Source of the DNA: Acidobacteriota bacterium
GTDB lineage: Bacteria; Acidobacteriota; Thermoanaerobaculia; UBA5066
Assembly (NCBI GenBank): GCA_016716715.1
Contig: JADJVE010000003.1
Location: forward strand, 186,001-250,000
Direction of reading: 5' to 3'
Length of the DNA stretch: 64,000 nucleotides
In this document: positions 42,719 through 50,048 of the stretch, piece after piece
Position numbering within the stretch: position 1 is the first letter of the stretch
Layout: every line of letters begins with the position of its first letter
Position numbers and translations under genes: made by a program
Notes under the pieces: generated by a model
Databases searched by the model: none
The model's input: only the letters and a program-made list of their open reading frames with translations
What the model was told of the DNA's origin: nothing

Positions 42719-44019
42719 CGGGCTTCGGGCTGACCGCGGGTGCGGGCTTCGTCGCGGCGGCGCTCTTCGCGGGCGTCTTCGTCCTCTTCTCGGGCTTCGC
42801 TCAGGCCCTCGAGAGCCTGTCGGTCCTTCGGCGCAAGGCGCTCCTCGAGGCCGACCCGGCGCGCTTCGGGACGCTCCTTGCGCGCGAGCACGTGCGCGTC
42901 TCGCGGATCGCGGTGCGCCTCACGGCGCAGGGCGCCGTCCTCGGCGGCCTCCTCTGCCTCGGCTCGGCGCTCGCGGCGCTCGGTGTCGGCGAGCCGTGGC
43001 TCCTCTCGGCCGTCGTGATCCTTCTCGGCTGGATCGTCGCCGAGAGCCTCGTGATCCGCTGGGTCGCGCGGCGGGGCGGCGACGCGCTCCTCGCGGGCTT
43101 CGGGTGGCTGATCCCGCTCGTCGACTTCCTCTCGGCGCCGCTCACGCCGCTCCTCTCGCGCCTCGTCGAGGTCGAGGAGGACGCCCCCGAGGGCGGCCTC
43201 GTGCCGGACGCGGCGAAGGAGGAGGCGACGAAGGACGCCGAGGTGCGCGCGCTCCTCGACGTCGCCCGCGAGGAGGGCATTCTCGAGAAGCACGAGGAAG
43301 AGCTCGTCTCTCGCGCCGTCGACTTCAACGACCGCACCGTGGGGCAGGTCATGACGCCGCGCCCGGACATCGTCTTCGCCGAGGCCGACGCGCCCCTCGA
43401 CGAGATCGCCGACCTCTTCGTGAAGACGAAGTTCACGCGCCTCCCGCTCGTCGAGGGCTCGATCGACAAGCCCGTCGGGATCGTCCACGTCAAGGACGTC
43501 TTCACGGTGCTGCGGCGCCCGGACCCGCCCGCCACCGCGCGTGCGATCGCGCGCGAGGTCTTCTTCGCGCCGGAGTCCCAGACGGTGGCGACGCTCCTCT
43601 CGGACTTCCGCCGCCGCCGCCACCCCCTCGCGATCGTCGTCGACGAGTACGGGGCCGTGACGGGCCTCGCGACGCTGGAAGACCTCGTCGAGGAGCTCGT
43701 CGGCGAGATCGCGGACGAGCACGAGGACGAGGCGCCGCCCGTCACCGCGCAGGGCGACGGCTCGTGGTCGGTCGCGGGCCGCGTGCGCGTCCCCGAGCTC
43801 GCGACGCTGTTCGACGTGGACTTCCCGCGCGCCGAGTACGACACGGTCGCCGGCCTCGTTTCCGAGAAGCTCGGCCGCATCCCGAAGCCCGGCGAGGTCG
43901 CCCACGAGGCCGGACTCTCGTTCACGGTGGAGGAGGCCGATCGCCGCCGGATCCACCGCGTGCGCGTGCGCCGCGAGGCGCCGCCGCCGCGCGACGACGG
44001 CGGGGCGGGGACGGAATGA
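42715..44019 (+). CDS. HlyC/CorC family transporter-associated protein (DUF21-CBS-CBS-CorC)
   Basis: 434 residues. N-terminal hydrophobic DUF21-like segments (about 5-140) precede two CBS domains (VGQVMTPRPDIVFAEADAPL; REVFFAPESQTVATLLSDF with IVVDEYGAVTGLATLEDLVE) and a C-terminal CorC/HlyC domain (WSVAGRVRVPELATLFDVDF). Such proteins bind adenine nucleotides and are linked to Mg/Co efflux. The DUF21 part is less regular than in CNNM/CorB proteins. Standard neighbour of ybeY and era. Overlapping starts and stops on both sides imply strict co-translation. Confidence 0.9.
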   Translation: MTGFGLTAGAGFVAAALFAGVFVLFSGFAQALESLSVLRRKALLEADPARFGTLLAREHVRVSRIAVRLTAQGAVLGGLLCLGSALAALGVGEPWLLSAVVILLGWIVAESLVIRWVARRGGDALLAGFGWLIPLVDFLSAPLTPLLSRLVEVEEDAPEGGLVPDAAKEEATKDAEVRALLDVAREEGILEKHEEELVSRAVDFNDRTVGQVMTPRPDIVFAEADAPLDEIADLFVKTKFTRLPLVEGSIDKPVGIVHVKDVFTVLRRPDPPATARAIAREVFFAPESQTVATLLSDFRRRRHPLAIVVDEYGAVTGLATLEDLVEELVGEIADEHEDEAPPVTAQGDGSWSVAGRVRVPELATLFDVDFPRAEYDTVAGLVSEKLGRIPKPGEVAHEAGLSFTVEEADRRRIHRVRVRREAPPPRDDGGAGTE

Positions 44020-44906
44020 AGACCCTCCGCTCCGGGACGGTCGCCGTCGTCGGGCGACCGAACGCGGGCAAGTCGACGCTCGTGAACGCGCTCGTGGGGA
44101 CGAAGGTCGCCATCGTGTCCGACAAGCCGCAGACCACGCGGCGCAACCTCCTCGGGATCCGGAACGACGACGAGGGGCAGATCGTGTTCGTCGACACGCC
44201 GGGACTCCACAAGCCTCTCCACCGGCTGAACAAGTCCATGGTCGCCGAAGCGCAGGACGCCCTGCGCGAGGAGGACGTGCGCCTGCTCGTCGTCGACGCC
44301 ACCGCGCCGGCGGGCGCGGGAGACCGCTTCGTTCTCGAGCTCCTGAAGGCCGCCCCGGCGCCGCGGATCTGCGTCCTGAACAAGGTCGACCTCGTCCCGC
44401 GGAAGGAGACGCTCCTGCCGCGCCTCGCCGCTCTCGGCGCGTCGGGACTTTTCGACGCGATCGTCCCGGCGTCGGCGCTCACGGGCGAAGGTCTCGACGT
44501 GCTCCTCGAGGCCCTGAGGGGCCACGTTCCCGAGGGCGACGCGCTCTTCCCGGCCGGCGTCGTGACGACGTCCGACGACGCGACCCGGATCGCCGAGACG
44601 ATCCGCGAGAAGTTCCTCGAACGGACGCGCGAGGAGATTCCGTACGGCCTCGGCGTTCTCGTGGAGGAAGTCCGCCGCGAAGCGGCGAAGAACCTCACGG
44701 TCGTGCGCGCGACGATCGTCGTCGACCGCGACGGCCACAAGGGAATCGTCCTCGGGGCGGGCGGGCGACTCCTCAAGGAGGCGGGCACGGCGGCCCGTCT
44801 CGACCTCGAGAAATCGCTCGGTGGAAGGTTCTTCCTCGATCTCGTCGTCGCGGCGAGGCCCGGCTGGCGCGAGGACCCGCGTTTTCTCACGACCCTGACC
44901 AGCTGA
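44016..44906 (+). CDS. era: GTPase Era
   Basis: 296 residues. G1 VGRPNAGKSTL (12-22), G2 SDKPQTTRRNLLGI, G3 DTPG in FVDTPGLHKP, G4 NKVD and G5 SALTGEG are all present. The C-terminal KH domain has EEIPYGLGVLVEE, ATIVVDRDGHKGIVLGAGG and LKEAG. Era binds the 16S rRNA 3' end during 30S assembly, in the same process as YbeY upstream. ATG overlaps the CorC stop (ATGA). Confidence 0.97.
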   Translation: MKTLRSGTVAVVGRPNAGKSTLVNALVGTKVAIVSDKPQTTRRNLLGIRNDDEGQIVFVDTPGLHKPLHRLNKSMVAEAQDALREEDVRLLVVDATAPAGAGDRFVLELLKAAPAPRICVLNKVDLVPRKETLLPRLAALGASGLFDAIVPASALTGEGLDVLLEALRGHVPEGDALFPAGVVTTSDDATRIAETIREKFLERTREEIPYGLGVLVEEVRREAAKNLTVVRATIVVDRDGHKGIVLGAGGRLLKEAGTAARLDLEKSLGGRFFLDLVVAARPGWREDPRFLTTLTS

Positions 44907-44959
44907 ACGTTGACGCGGACCGGCTGTTGCCATAAGACTCCGGGCGGAGGACTGCGACT

Positions 44960-45373
44960 CTGGCGACGCCGGAAAAGGGCAAGGACGACAAGCGGCGCGC
45001 GCCGCGTCTTCCGCTCGCGAAGGGCACCAAGGCCCAGATCAAGTCGACGATGCCCGTCGACCTCTTGAACGTGTCCGCGACCGGCCTTCTCATGGAGCTG
45101 CCGTCCGCCCTGCGGCCGGGCTCCACGTGCGACCTCGCGGCCACGCTGGCGGGCATCCCTTTCGCGGCGCTCGTGCGCGTCACGCGCTGCCGCGCGGGCG
45201 GGTTCGCGGCGGACGACAAGGGCACGCGCGTGCTGGTCTACCAGGCCGGGGGCGAGTTCGTGGGCCTCGCCGAGGACCAGATGCTGAATCTTTCGCGCGC
45301 GATCGAGAAGATCGGCGGCGCCAAGCTCGCGAGCCAGTCGTCGGCGTTCCTGAAGAAGGTCAAGCCCGCCTAG
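44960..45373 (+). CDS. PilZ-domain protein (probable CTG start)
   Basis: About 137 residues. The PilZ c-di-GMP signature begins with KRRAPRLPLAKGT and continues with LLNVSATGLLMELP (the D/NxSxxG motif) and later strands VRVTRCRAGGFAADDKGTRV. The Arg motif lies upstream of the only ATG in frame (45050), so the start must be earlier; an in-frame TAA at 44933 limits it, leaving CTG 44960 with GGAGG at 44946-44950. It may report c-di-GMP to envelope functions; the window also has an HD-GYP enzyme. Its TAG stop shares CTAG with the convergent MglA-like gene. Confidence 0.8.
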   Translation: MATPEKGKDDKRRAPRLPLAKGTKAQIKSTMPVDLLNVSATGLLMELPSALRPGSTCDLAATLAGIPFAALVRVTRCRAGGFAADDKGTRVLVYQAGGEFVGLAEDQMLNLSRAIEKIGGAKLASQSSAFLKKVKPA

Positions 45374-47001
45374 GGAGCCTGTTCCCCGGTCGAGAGGTCG
45401 CGCAGCGCGGACCGGAGAGCCTCCTCGAGCCGCCGCGCGCGGTCCGAGGCCGCCCCGGCCGACGCGTGGGACGCTTCCGCCGCGGCCTTCGCGGCCTGCA
45501 GCTCGTCCGTGAGCGCGGCGAGCCGCGCCGCGAGGCTGGCCGAGGCCTCGTTCGCGGCCGCTTCGGCGCCCTCGCGGGCCGCACGCTCTCCCGCGACGGC
45601 ATCGGCGATTCTCGTCCGGTTCTCCTCGACCTCGACGCGCAGCGCGGCCAGCTCGGCCGTCAGCGCGGCGACGGCCTCGTGCGCCTCGTTCGCGCGTGAC
45701 GCCGCGCTCTCCGCGGCGGCCCTGAGAGCCTCGAACGTCTCTTCGGCCCGGACCGCGGCGACGTCGCGCGCGGCCTTTTCAGCCTCGAGCGCCGTCGCGA
45801 TCTGGCGTCGTTCGTCGCGCTCGGCCTCGAGCGACTTCTCGAGCGCCTCGACGCGCCGCGTGTCGGCCTTCGCGGCCTCGGACGGCGCGGGCTCCTCGCG
45901 CTTGAACGCTCCGGAGATGCGGCCGGCCGCGGCGCGGCGGGCCTCGGCAAGGACGGCGTTGAGCTTGTCGTCGAGCGGCGTGACGGGCGCCGTCGTCTCG
46001 GGCCGCGGGCGGGGGCGCTCGCCGGACGTGGATGCGGAGATCGCGCCGAGAAGCGCTTCCGGCCGCGTGGCAGGGGCGGACGCCGACGCCGCTGCAGACG
46101 CGGCAGCCTGCTCGGCACGGGCCACCGAAGCGACGGACTTCTGCGAGTCGTCCGAGAGGTCCGCGAAGGTGCCTTCGGCCGAGGGCGGGACCCAGTCGGC
46201 GTCCTCTTCTTCCTCCGCGGCGGCGGATCCTCCGCCGGCCATCGCGAGGACGGGTGCGGCGGCAGGCGACTCGTCGGGCTCGGGGGCGGGGGCCGAGATC
46301 GACACCGCGGGCCCCGGGCTCGCGAAGGGCTGCGTCGAGCCGCCGGGGCCCGACGACGACCCGACCGACGACTCGGCGGCCGGCACGTCCGCCTCGGCGG
46401 GCGGCTGCCAGCCGCGCTGGAGGCGCCGGAGGAGGTCGACGAACGTGAGCTTGGAGGCGAGCTTGAACGTCTCGAGGACGCCCATACCCTCGGAGGCGAC
46501 GGCCTCGACGTATGGGTACGACTGGAACCCGAGCGACTCCTGGAGCGCTTCCACCGAGAGCGCGCTCGGAAGGTCGCGCTTGTTGTACTGGATGACGACG
46601 GGCAGCGACTCGAGCGAGATTTTTTCCTGGGCGAGGTTGTCGCGCAGGTTCTGGTAGCTCTCGAGGTTGTGCGAGAGCATCGACCACTGCGAGTCCACGA
46701 CGAAGACGAGGCCGTCCACGCCGCGCAGCACGATGCGGCGCGTCTCGTTGTAGAAGACCTGTCCGGGAACGGTGCACACCTGAAAGCGCACCGTGTAGCC
46801 CTTGATGTTCCCGAGCTCGATCGGGAGCAGGTCGAAATAGATCGTGCGGTCCTGCGCGGTGGACAGGGACAGCAGCTTGCCTGCCCCGCGCTCCAGCCTC
46901 TGGTGCAGGATCTTCAGGTTCGTGGTCTTGCCGCAGAGCCCGGGCCCGTAGAAGACGATCTTGGCCGTCAGCTCTTTGGTGGCGTGGTTGAAGAGGGCCA
47001 T
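45370..47001 (-). CDS. MglA-like small GTPase with long linker and coiled-coil tail
   Basis: 543 residues. The first 195 are a Ras-like GTPase of the MglA (gliding motility/polarity) type: GPGLCGKTTNLK (19-30), VPGQVFYNETRR (switch II), VVDSQ and QYNKRDLP (base specificity). MglA is usually about 195 residues; here 345 more follow: a Pro/Ala/Ser/Glu linker (195-365) and a heptad-rich coiled coil (about 370-535, EALEKSLEAERDERRQI and so on). No MglB gap partner is adjacent. The tail may dimerise the GTPase or tether it to a pole or cytoskeletal partner (inference). GGAGG precedes the ATG by 4 nt. Divergent from the MBL gene. Confidence 0.9.
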   Translation of the reverse strand: MALFNHATKELTAKIVFYGPGLCGKTTNLKILHQRLERGAGKLLSLSTAQDRTIYFDLLPIELGNIKGYTVRFQVCTVPGQVFYNETRRIVLRGVDGLVFVVDSQWSMLSHNLESYQNLRDNLAQEKISLESLPVVIQYNKRDLPSALSVEALQESLGFQSYPYVEAVASEGMGVLETFKLASKLTFVDLLRRLQRGWQPPAEADVPAAESSVGSSSGPGGSTQPFASPGPAVSISAPAPEPDESPAAAPVLAMAGGGSAAAEEEEDADWVPPSAEGTFADLSDDSQKSVASVARAEQAAASAAASASAPATRPEALLGAISASTSGERPRPRPETTAPVTPLDDKLNAVLAEARRAAAGRISGAFKREEPAPSEAAKADTRRVEALEKSLEAERDERRQIATALEAEKAARDVAAVRAEETFEALRAAAESAASRANEAHEAVAALTAELAALRVEVEENRTRIADAVAGERAAREGAEAAANEASASLAARLAALTDELQAAKAAAEASHASAGAASDRARRLEEALRSALRDLSTGEQAP

Positions 47002-47033
47002 GGTGCCTCCGGACCCGTTTGAGACGCCGTCCG

Positions 47034-47039
47034 AGTATA
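47034..47039 (-). promoter_or_regulatory. -10 box (TATACT) of the MglA-like gene
   Basis: TATACT on the minus strand lies 32 nt before the ATG, leaving a leader with GGAGG, so this gene is normally SD-led. It sits 9 bp from the opposing -10 box at 47049-47054. Confidence 0.4.
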
Positions 47040-47048
47040 CGCGCCGGG

Positions 47049-47054
47049 TATCCT
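47049..47054 (+). promoter_or_regulatory. -10 box (TATCCT) of the MBL-fold gene
   Basis: TATCCT ends 6 nt before the GTG at 47061, with no SD; a leaderless start is predicted. Confidence 0.45.
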
Positions 47055-47060
47055 CGGCCC

Positions 47061-47912
47061 GTGACGGTGGAGGCGCGGGCCCGGCGGATCGAGGGGACGT
47101 TCGCGGGCCTGCCGCTGCGCGGCGTGTCCGTGGCGGGCCGCGAGACGTGGTTCCACTTCCCGACGCTGGGCTTCGCGTTCGACCTCGGCCGCTCCCCGTG
47201 GGAGCTCGTGCCGGTCCCGCACGTCTTCCTGTCGCACGCCCACCTCGACCACGGCGCCGGCCTCGCGTACTGGTTCTCGCAGCGGCGGCTCCTGCGCCTG
47301 CCGGGCGGGACGATCCACACGCACCCCTCCGCCGTCGAGGCGTGGCGGAAGATCGTCGCCCTCCATGCGCAGCTCGAGGACGTGACGTACGACGCGCGCC
47401 TCGAGGCGATGGCTCCCGGCTCCAGCGTCGCGCTCCGGCGCGACCTCTCGATGACGTGCTTTTCGGCCGACCACCGCGTCCCGACGCTCGCGTTCGTGGC
47501 CTCCGAGGAGCGACACCGGCTGCTCCCGGAGTTCGAGTCGAAGACGCGCGAGGAGATCAAGGCCCTCGCGGCGGAGGGGAGGGACGTCGCGGGGCGCGTC
47601 GCGATCCCGCTCGCGGCCTACTCGGGCGACACGGCGGCCGGGATCTTCGACGCGGCCCCGCCGGAGTTCTTCCGGGCGAAGGTGCTTCTCCTCGAGTGCT
47701 CGTTCGTGGAGGAGCGCGACAAGGGCCGCGCAGCGCCGTTCAAGCACCTGCACGTGGACGAGATCGCCGAGCGCGCCGACCTCTTCGAGAACGAGGTCAT
47801 TCTCCTCACGCACGTGACGCTTCGGACGTCGCCCGGCGAGATCCGCCGCCTCGTGAAGCAGCGCCTGCCCGCGCGACTTGCGGGCAGGGCGCTGCCGTTC
47901 CTGCCGGAGTAG
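47061..47912 (+). CDS. MBL-fold hydrolase, RNase Z-like
   Basis: 283 residues. The metallo-beta-lactamase motif HAHLDH is at 59-64, with later ligands in FSADHRVP (about 135), YSGDT (motif IV Asp) and LLTHVTLR. The overall pattern (short N-terminal strand pair, DHRVPTLAF, AYSGDTAAG, LLECSFV) resembles RNase Z/ElaC-type or arylsulfatase-like MBL proteins rather than lactamases. tRNA 3' processing is one possibility, but CCA is encoded in the one tRNA here and the exosite arm is not obvious. GTG 47061 was chosen over upstream codons from the -10 spacing. Confidence 0.83.
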   Translation: MTVEARARRIEGTFAGLPLRGVSVAGRETWFHFPTLGFAFDLGRSPWELVPVPHVFLSHAHLDHGAGLAYWFSQRRLLRLPGGTIHTHPSAVEAWRKIVALHAQLEDVTYDARLEAMAPGSSVALRRDLSMTCFSADHRVPTLAFVASEERHRLLPEFESKTREEIKALAAEGRDVAGRVAIPLAAYSGDTAAGIFDAAPPEFFRAKVLLLECSFVEERDKGRAAPFKHLHVDEIAERADLFENEVILLTHVTLRTSPGEIRRLVKQRLPARLAGRALPFLPE

Positions 47913-47915
47913 GGC

Positions 47916-48386
47916 TTACTGCTTTTCGTAGACCGCGGTCGAGTTCACGTCCTCGCCCTTCGCGTTCTTGCCGGTCTGGGTGACGGTGAGCGTCTTGCCG
48001 TCCGCCGAGACGACGGCCTTGGCGTTGATCGTGACCTTCCCGCCCTTCTTCCAGGTGTTCGTGTAGTTGTTGTCGTCGACCTTCTTGGGGGCGGCCATGT
48101 CGGCGTCCGGATTGCCGGCCCAGGCGACGTCCTTGCCGTCGAACTTGGAGGTGTACGAGCCCTTCCGCACGGACCCGTCGGCCATGACGCCCTCGGTCGA
48201 GAGCATGATTCCGGCCGGCGACGCCGAGAACATCAGGGTCTGGCTCTTCGGCCCGGGGCCCGGGCTCGCCTTCGACTTTGCGACGTTCATTTTCCAGGTG
48301 CCGATCCAGTTCTCGGCGGCGAGGGCCGCGGAGCCCGAGAGGATCATTGCGGAGAACAGGAATCCGGCGAGCAGACGCTTACGCAT
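47916..48386 (-). CDS. Small secreted beta-rich protein
   Basis: 156 residues with a signal peptide (LLAGFLFSAMILSGSAALAA). The mature part begins ENWIGTWKMNVAKSKASPGP, a phrase shared by a large family of short secreted proteins common in Acidobacteriota ('GTWKLN..KSK..PGP.P'), and ends with strands VTINAKAVVSADGKTLTVTQ. A small beta-barrel of lipocalin-like type is likely; function unknown. AAGGAG precedes the ATG. It is convergent with the MBL gene, 3 bp apart. Confidence 0.8.
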   Translation of the reverse strand: MRKRLLAGFLFSAMILSGSAALAAENWIGTWKMNVAKSKASPGPGPKSQTLMFSASPAGIMLSTEGVMADGSVRKGSYTSKFDGKDVAWAGNPDADMAAPKKVDDNNYTNTWKKGGKVTINAKAVVSADGKTLTVTQTGKNAKGEDVNSTAVYEKQ

Positions 48387-48431
48387 AGAGGTCTCCTTCG
48401 ACTTGAATTTTGTTGCGAGTGCGACGCGATC

Positions 48432-48905
48432 TTACCGTGTGACGGGCGCGCCGGCAATGCGGCCGCGGCTCGCGGCCCACTCGCCGAGCGCCTGCCGCCA
48501 CTCCCAGGCGTGCCCGGGCGAGACGACGAACTCGGCGACCTCGCCGGATGTCGCGGTGACGCGGAGAACCTTGCTGCGAAGGAAGCCTCGCCCGCTCGAC
48601 AGGCGCTCGTCGGTCTCGAGACGCTGTATTTCTTCGAATGAGTAAGAGCCCGCACGGCCCCACAGGCCTTCCCACGCGAGGCCGGCCGGCGTGAGGGCCA
48701 CGGTGCCGGGGATTAACGCCCGGGGATTTCTTTGAAGGTTAAGAGGGGAGGAAGCCAGAAGGCACGGCGTGCCGATTCGAACCACGCCCCCTAAACCTTC
48801 TAAGAAAATCTTCCCTTGGCGTCTGGCAATGAGCCGTGTCGCGAGTACGAACGCTCCTGTTCCGAGCAGAAAGAGCCCGACTGCGCCTGCAAGCCAGAGA
48901 GCCAT
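48432..48905 (-). CDS. Small membrane protein, PH-like soluble part, unknown
   Basis: 157 residues; ATG 48905 overlaps the VWA gene stop by one base (TAATG). A single N-terminal transmembrane helix (LAGAVGLFLLGTGAFVLATRL) is followed by a beta-rich domain (GTVALTPAGLAWEGL, YSFEEIQRLET, KVLRVTATSGEVAEFVVS) ending in a helix with WEWRQALGEW. This strand-strand-helix layout recalls PH-like bacterial domains. It is translationally linked to the VWA protein and may be its membrane partner. Confidence 0.72.
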   Translation of the reverse strand: MALWLAGAVGLFLLGTGAFVLATRLIARRQGKIFLEGLGGVVRIGTPCLLASSPLNLQRNPRALIPGTVALTPAGLAWEGLWGRAGSYSFEEIQRLETDERLSSGRGFLRSKVLRVTATSGEVAEFVVSPGHAWEWRQALGEWAASRGRIAGAPVTR

Positions 48906-49993
48906 TACCGGAAGAGCTTCTTCCTGTTCCGGATGTAGTCCCGGAACACAAACGTCGCGAGGTCGGTGGGGGAGGCGTAGTACGCCCGCCCGCGCGCGAT
49001 CTTCGTCATCGTATCGACGAAGTCCACGAGGGCCTCGTCGGTCGCGATCATGAACGTCGTCAGCTGGATGCCGTCGCGCCGGAGCTTCTCGGCTTCCTCG
49101 AGCGTGCGGTTCACGATCTTCAGGTCCAGGCCGAACGGGTTCTTGTAGAGCTTCCCGCCCTCCTTGATGCACGAGGGCTTGCCGTCCGTGATCATGAAGA
49201 TCTGGCGGTTCCTCGAGCGGCGGCGCATGAGGAGCTTGCGGGAGAGCGCGAGCCCGTCCTTCGTGTTCGTGTGGAACGGCCCGACCTGCGCCTTGCTCAG
49301 CTCCTCGAGCGGCACGGAGCGCGCCTCGTCTCCGAAGAGGACGACGTCGATCGTGTCCTTCGGGTACTTCTGGAGGATGAGCTCCGTCAGCGCGAGCGCG
49401 ACCTTCTTGGCGGGCGTGAAGCGGTCCTCGCCGTAGAGGATCATCGAGTGCGAGACGTCGATCGCGATCGCCGTCGCGCAGGCGCTCTGGGCCTCGACGT
49501 CGAAGACCTCGAAGTCGGCCGGCACGAGCGCGAGGTCGTCCGGGTCGCGGCGCGCCGCGTTTGCGACCGTCCGGATGCCGTCGAGACGCGCCGGGTCGTC
49601 GCCGAACTCGTACGGGCGCGTCTCAGGCAGCGTCTCGGAACCGCCGCCCGCGCGCGGGATCGCGTGCAGCCCCGGACCCGCCTTCTGGAGCGACGAGAAG
49701 ATCTCCTCCAGCGCGTTACGGCGGATGCGGCGCTCGCCGGGGCCCATGAGCGTGAGGTTGCCCTCGCCGTCGCGCCCCACGATGCCCTGCTGCTCGAGCG
49801 CCTGGCGGAACGCCTCGAGGTCCACGTTCTTGCCGATGATCCCGCGGCGCTGCAGCTCCTGCATCCAGGCCATCGCCTCCTCCACGTCGCCGCCGAGGCG
49901 CGAGACGAGGTCGAGGAAGAGCTTCAGGAGCTCTTCCCAGGACAGGAGCGACTGGAGCAGTTCGAGCGGCAGCATGCCGTACCGGTAGTCCAC
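48905..49993 (-). CDS. VWA-domain protein (partner class of MoxR ATPases)
   Basis: 362 residues. The N-terminal 165 are helical (LLSWEELLKLFLDLV, GIVGRDGEGNLTLMGPGERRIR). The C-terminal von Willebrand A domain has an intact MIDAS, D179-x-S181-x-S183 in AIDVSHSM, plus the T/D ligands further on (FMITDGKPSC). Such proteins work with MoxR/ChlI-type AAA+ ATPases as chaperone or metal-insertion pairs; a matching ATPase is encoded at 61637-63208, 12 kb away. GTG 49993 was preferred because TACCAT ends 5 nt upstream. Longer in-frame extension upstream overlaps the divergent gene and looks non-coding. Confidence 0.86.
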   Translation of the reverse strand: MDYRYGMLPLELLQSLLSWEELLKLFLDLVSRLGGDVEEAMAWMQELQRRGIIGKNVDLEAFRQALEQQGIVGRDGEGNLTLMGPGERRIRRNALEEIFSSLQKAGPGLHAIPRAGGGSETLPETRPYEFGDDPARLDGIRTVANAARRDPDDLALVPADFEVFDVEAQSACATAIAIDVSHSMILYGEDRFTPAKKVALALTELILQKYPKDTIDVVLFGDEARSVPLEELSKAQVGPFHTNTKDGLALSRKLLMRRRSRNRQIFMITDGKPSCIKEGGKLYKNPFGLDLKIVNRTLEEAEKLRRDGIQLTTFMIATDEALVDFVDTMTKIARGRAYYASPTDLATFVFRDYIRNRKKLFR

Positions 49994-49998
49994 GACGC

Positions 49999-50004
49999 AT
50001 GGTA
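49999..50004 (-). promoter_or_regulatory. -10 box (TACCAT) of the VWA gene
   Basis: TACCAT on the minus strand ends 5 nt before the GTG at 49993; there is no SD. Confidence 0.35.
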
Positions 50005-50031
50005 CGACGCCGAACGGGGGATGGACTGGGG

Positions 50032-50037
50032 TATGGT
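50032..50037 (+). promoter_or_regulatory. -10 box (TATGGT) of the first glycosyltransferase-like gene
   Basis: TATGGT ends 11 nt before the ATG at 50049; the short leader has no SD. Divergent from the VWA promoter 28 bp away. Confidence 0.35.
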
Positions 50038-50048
50038 CACTCCGCTTC

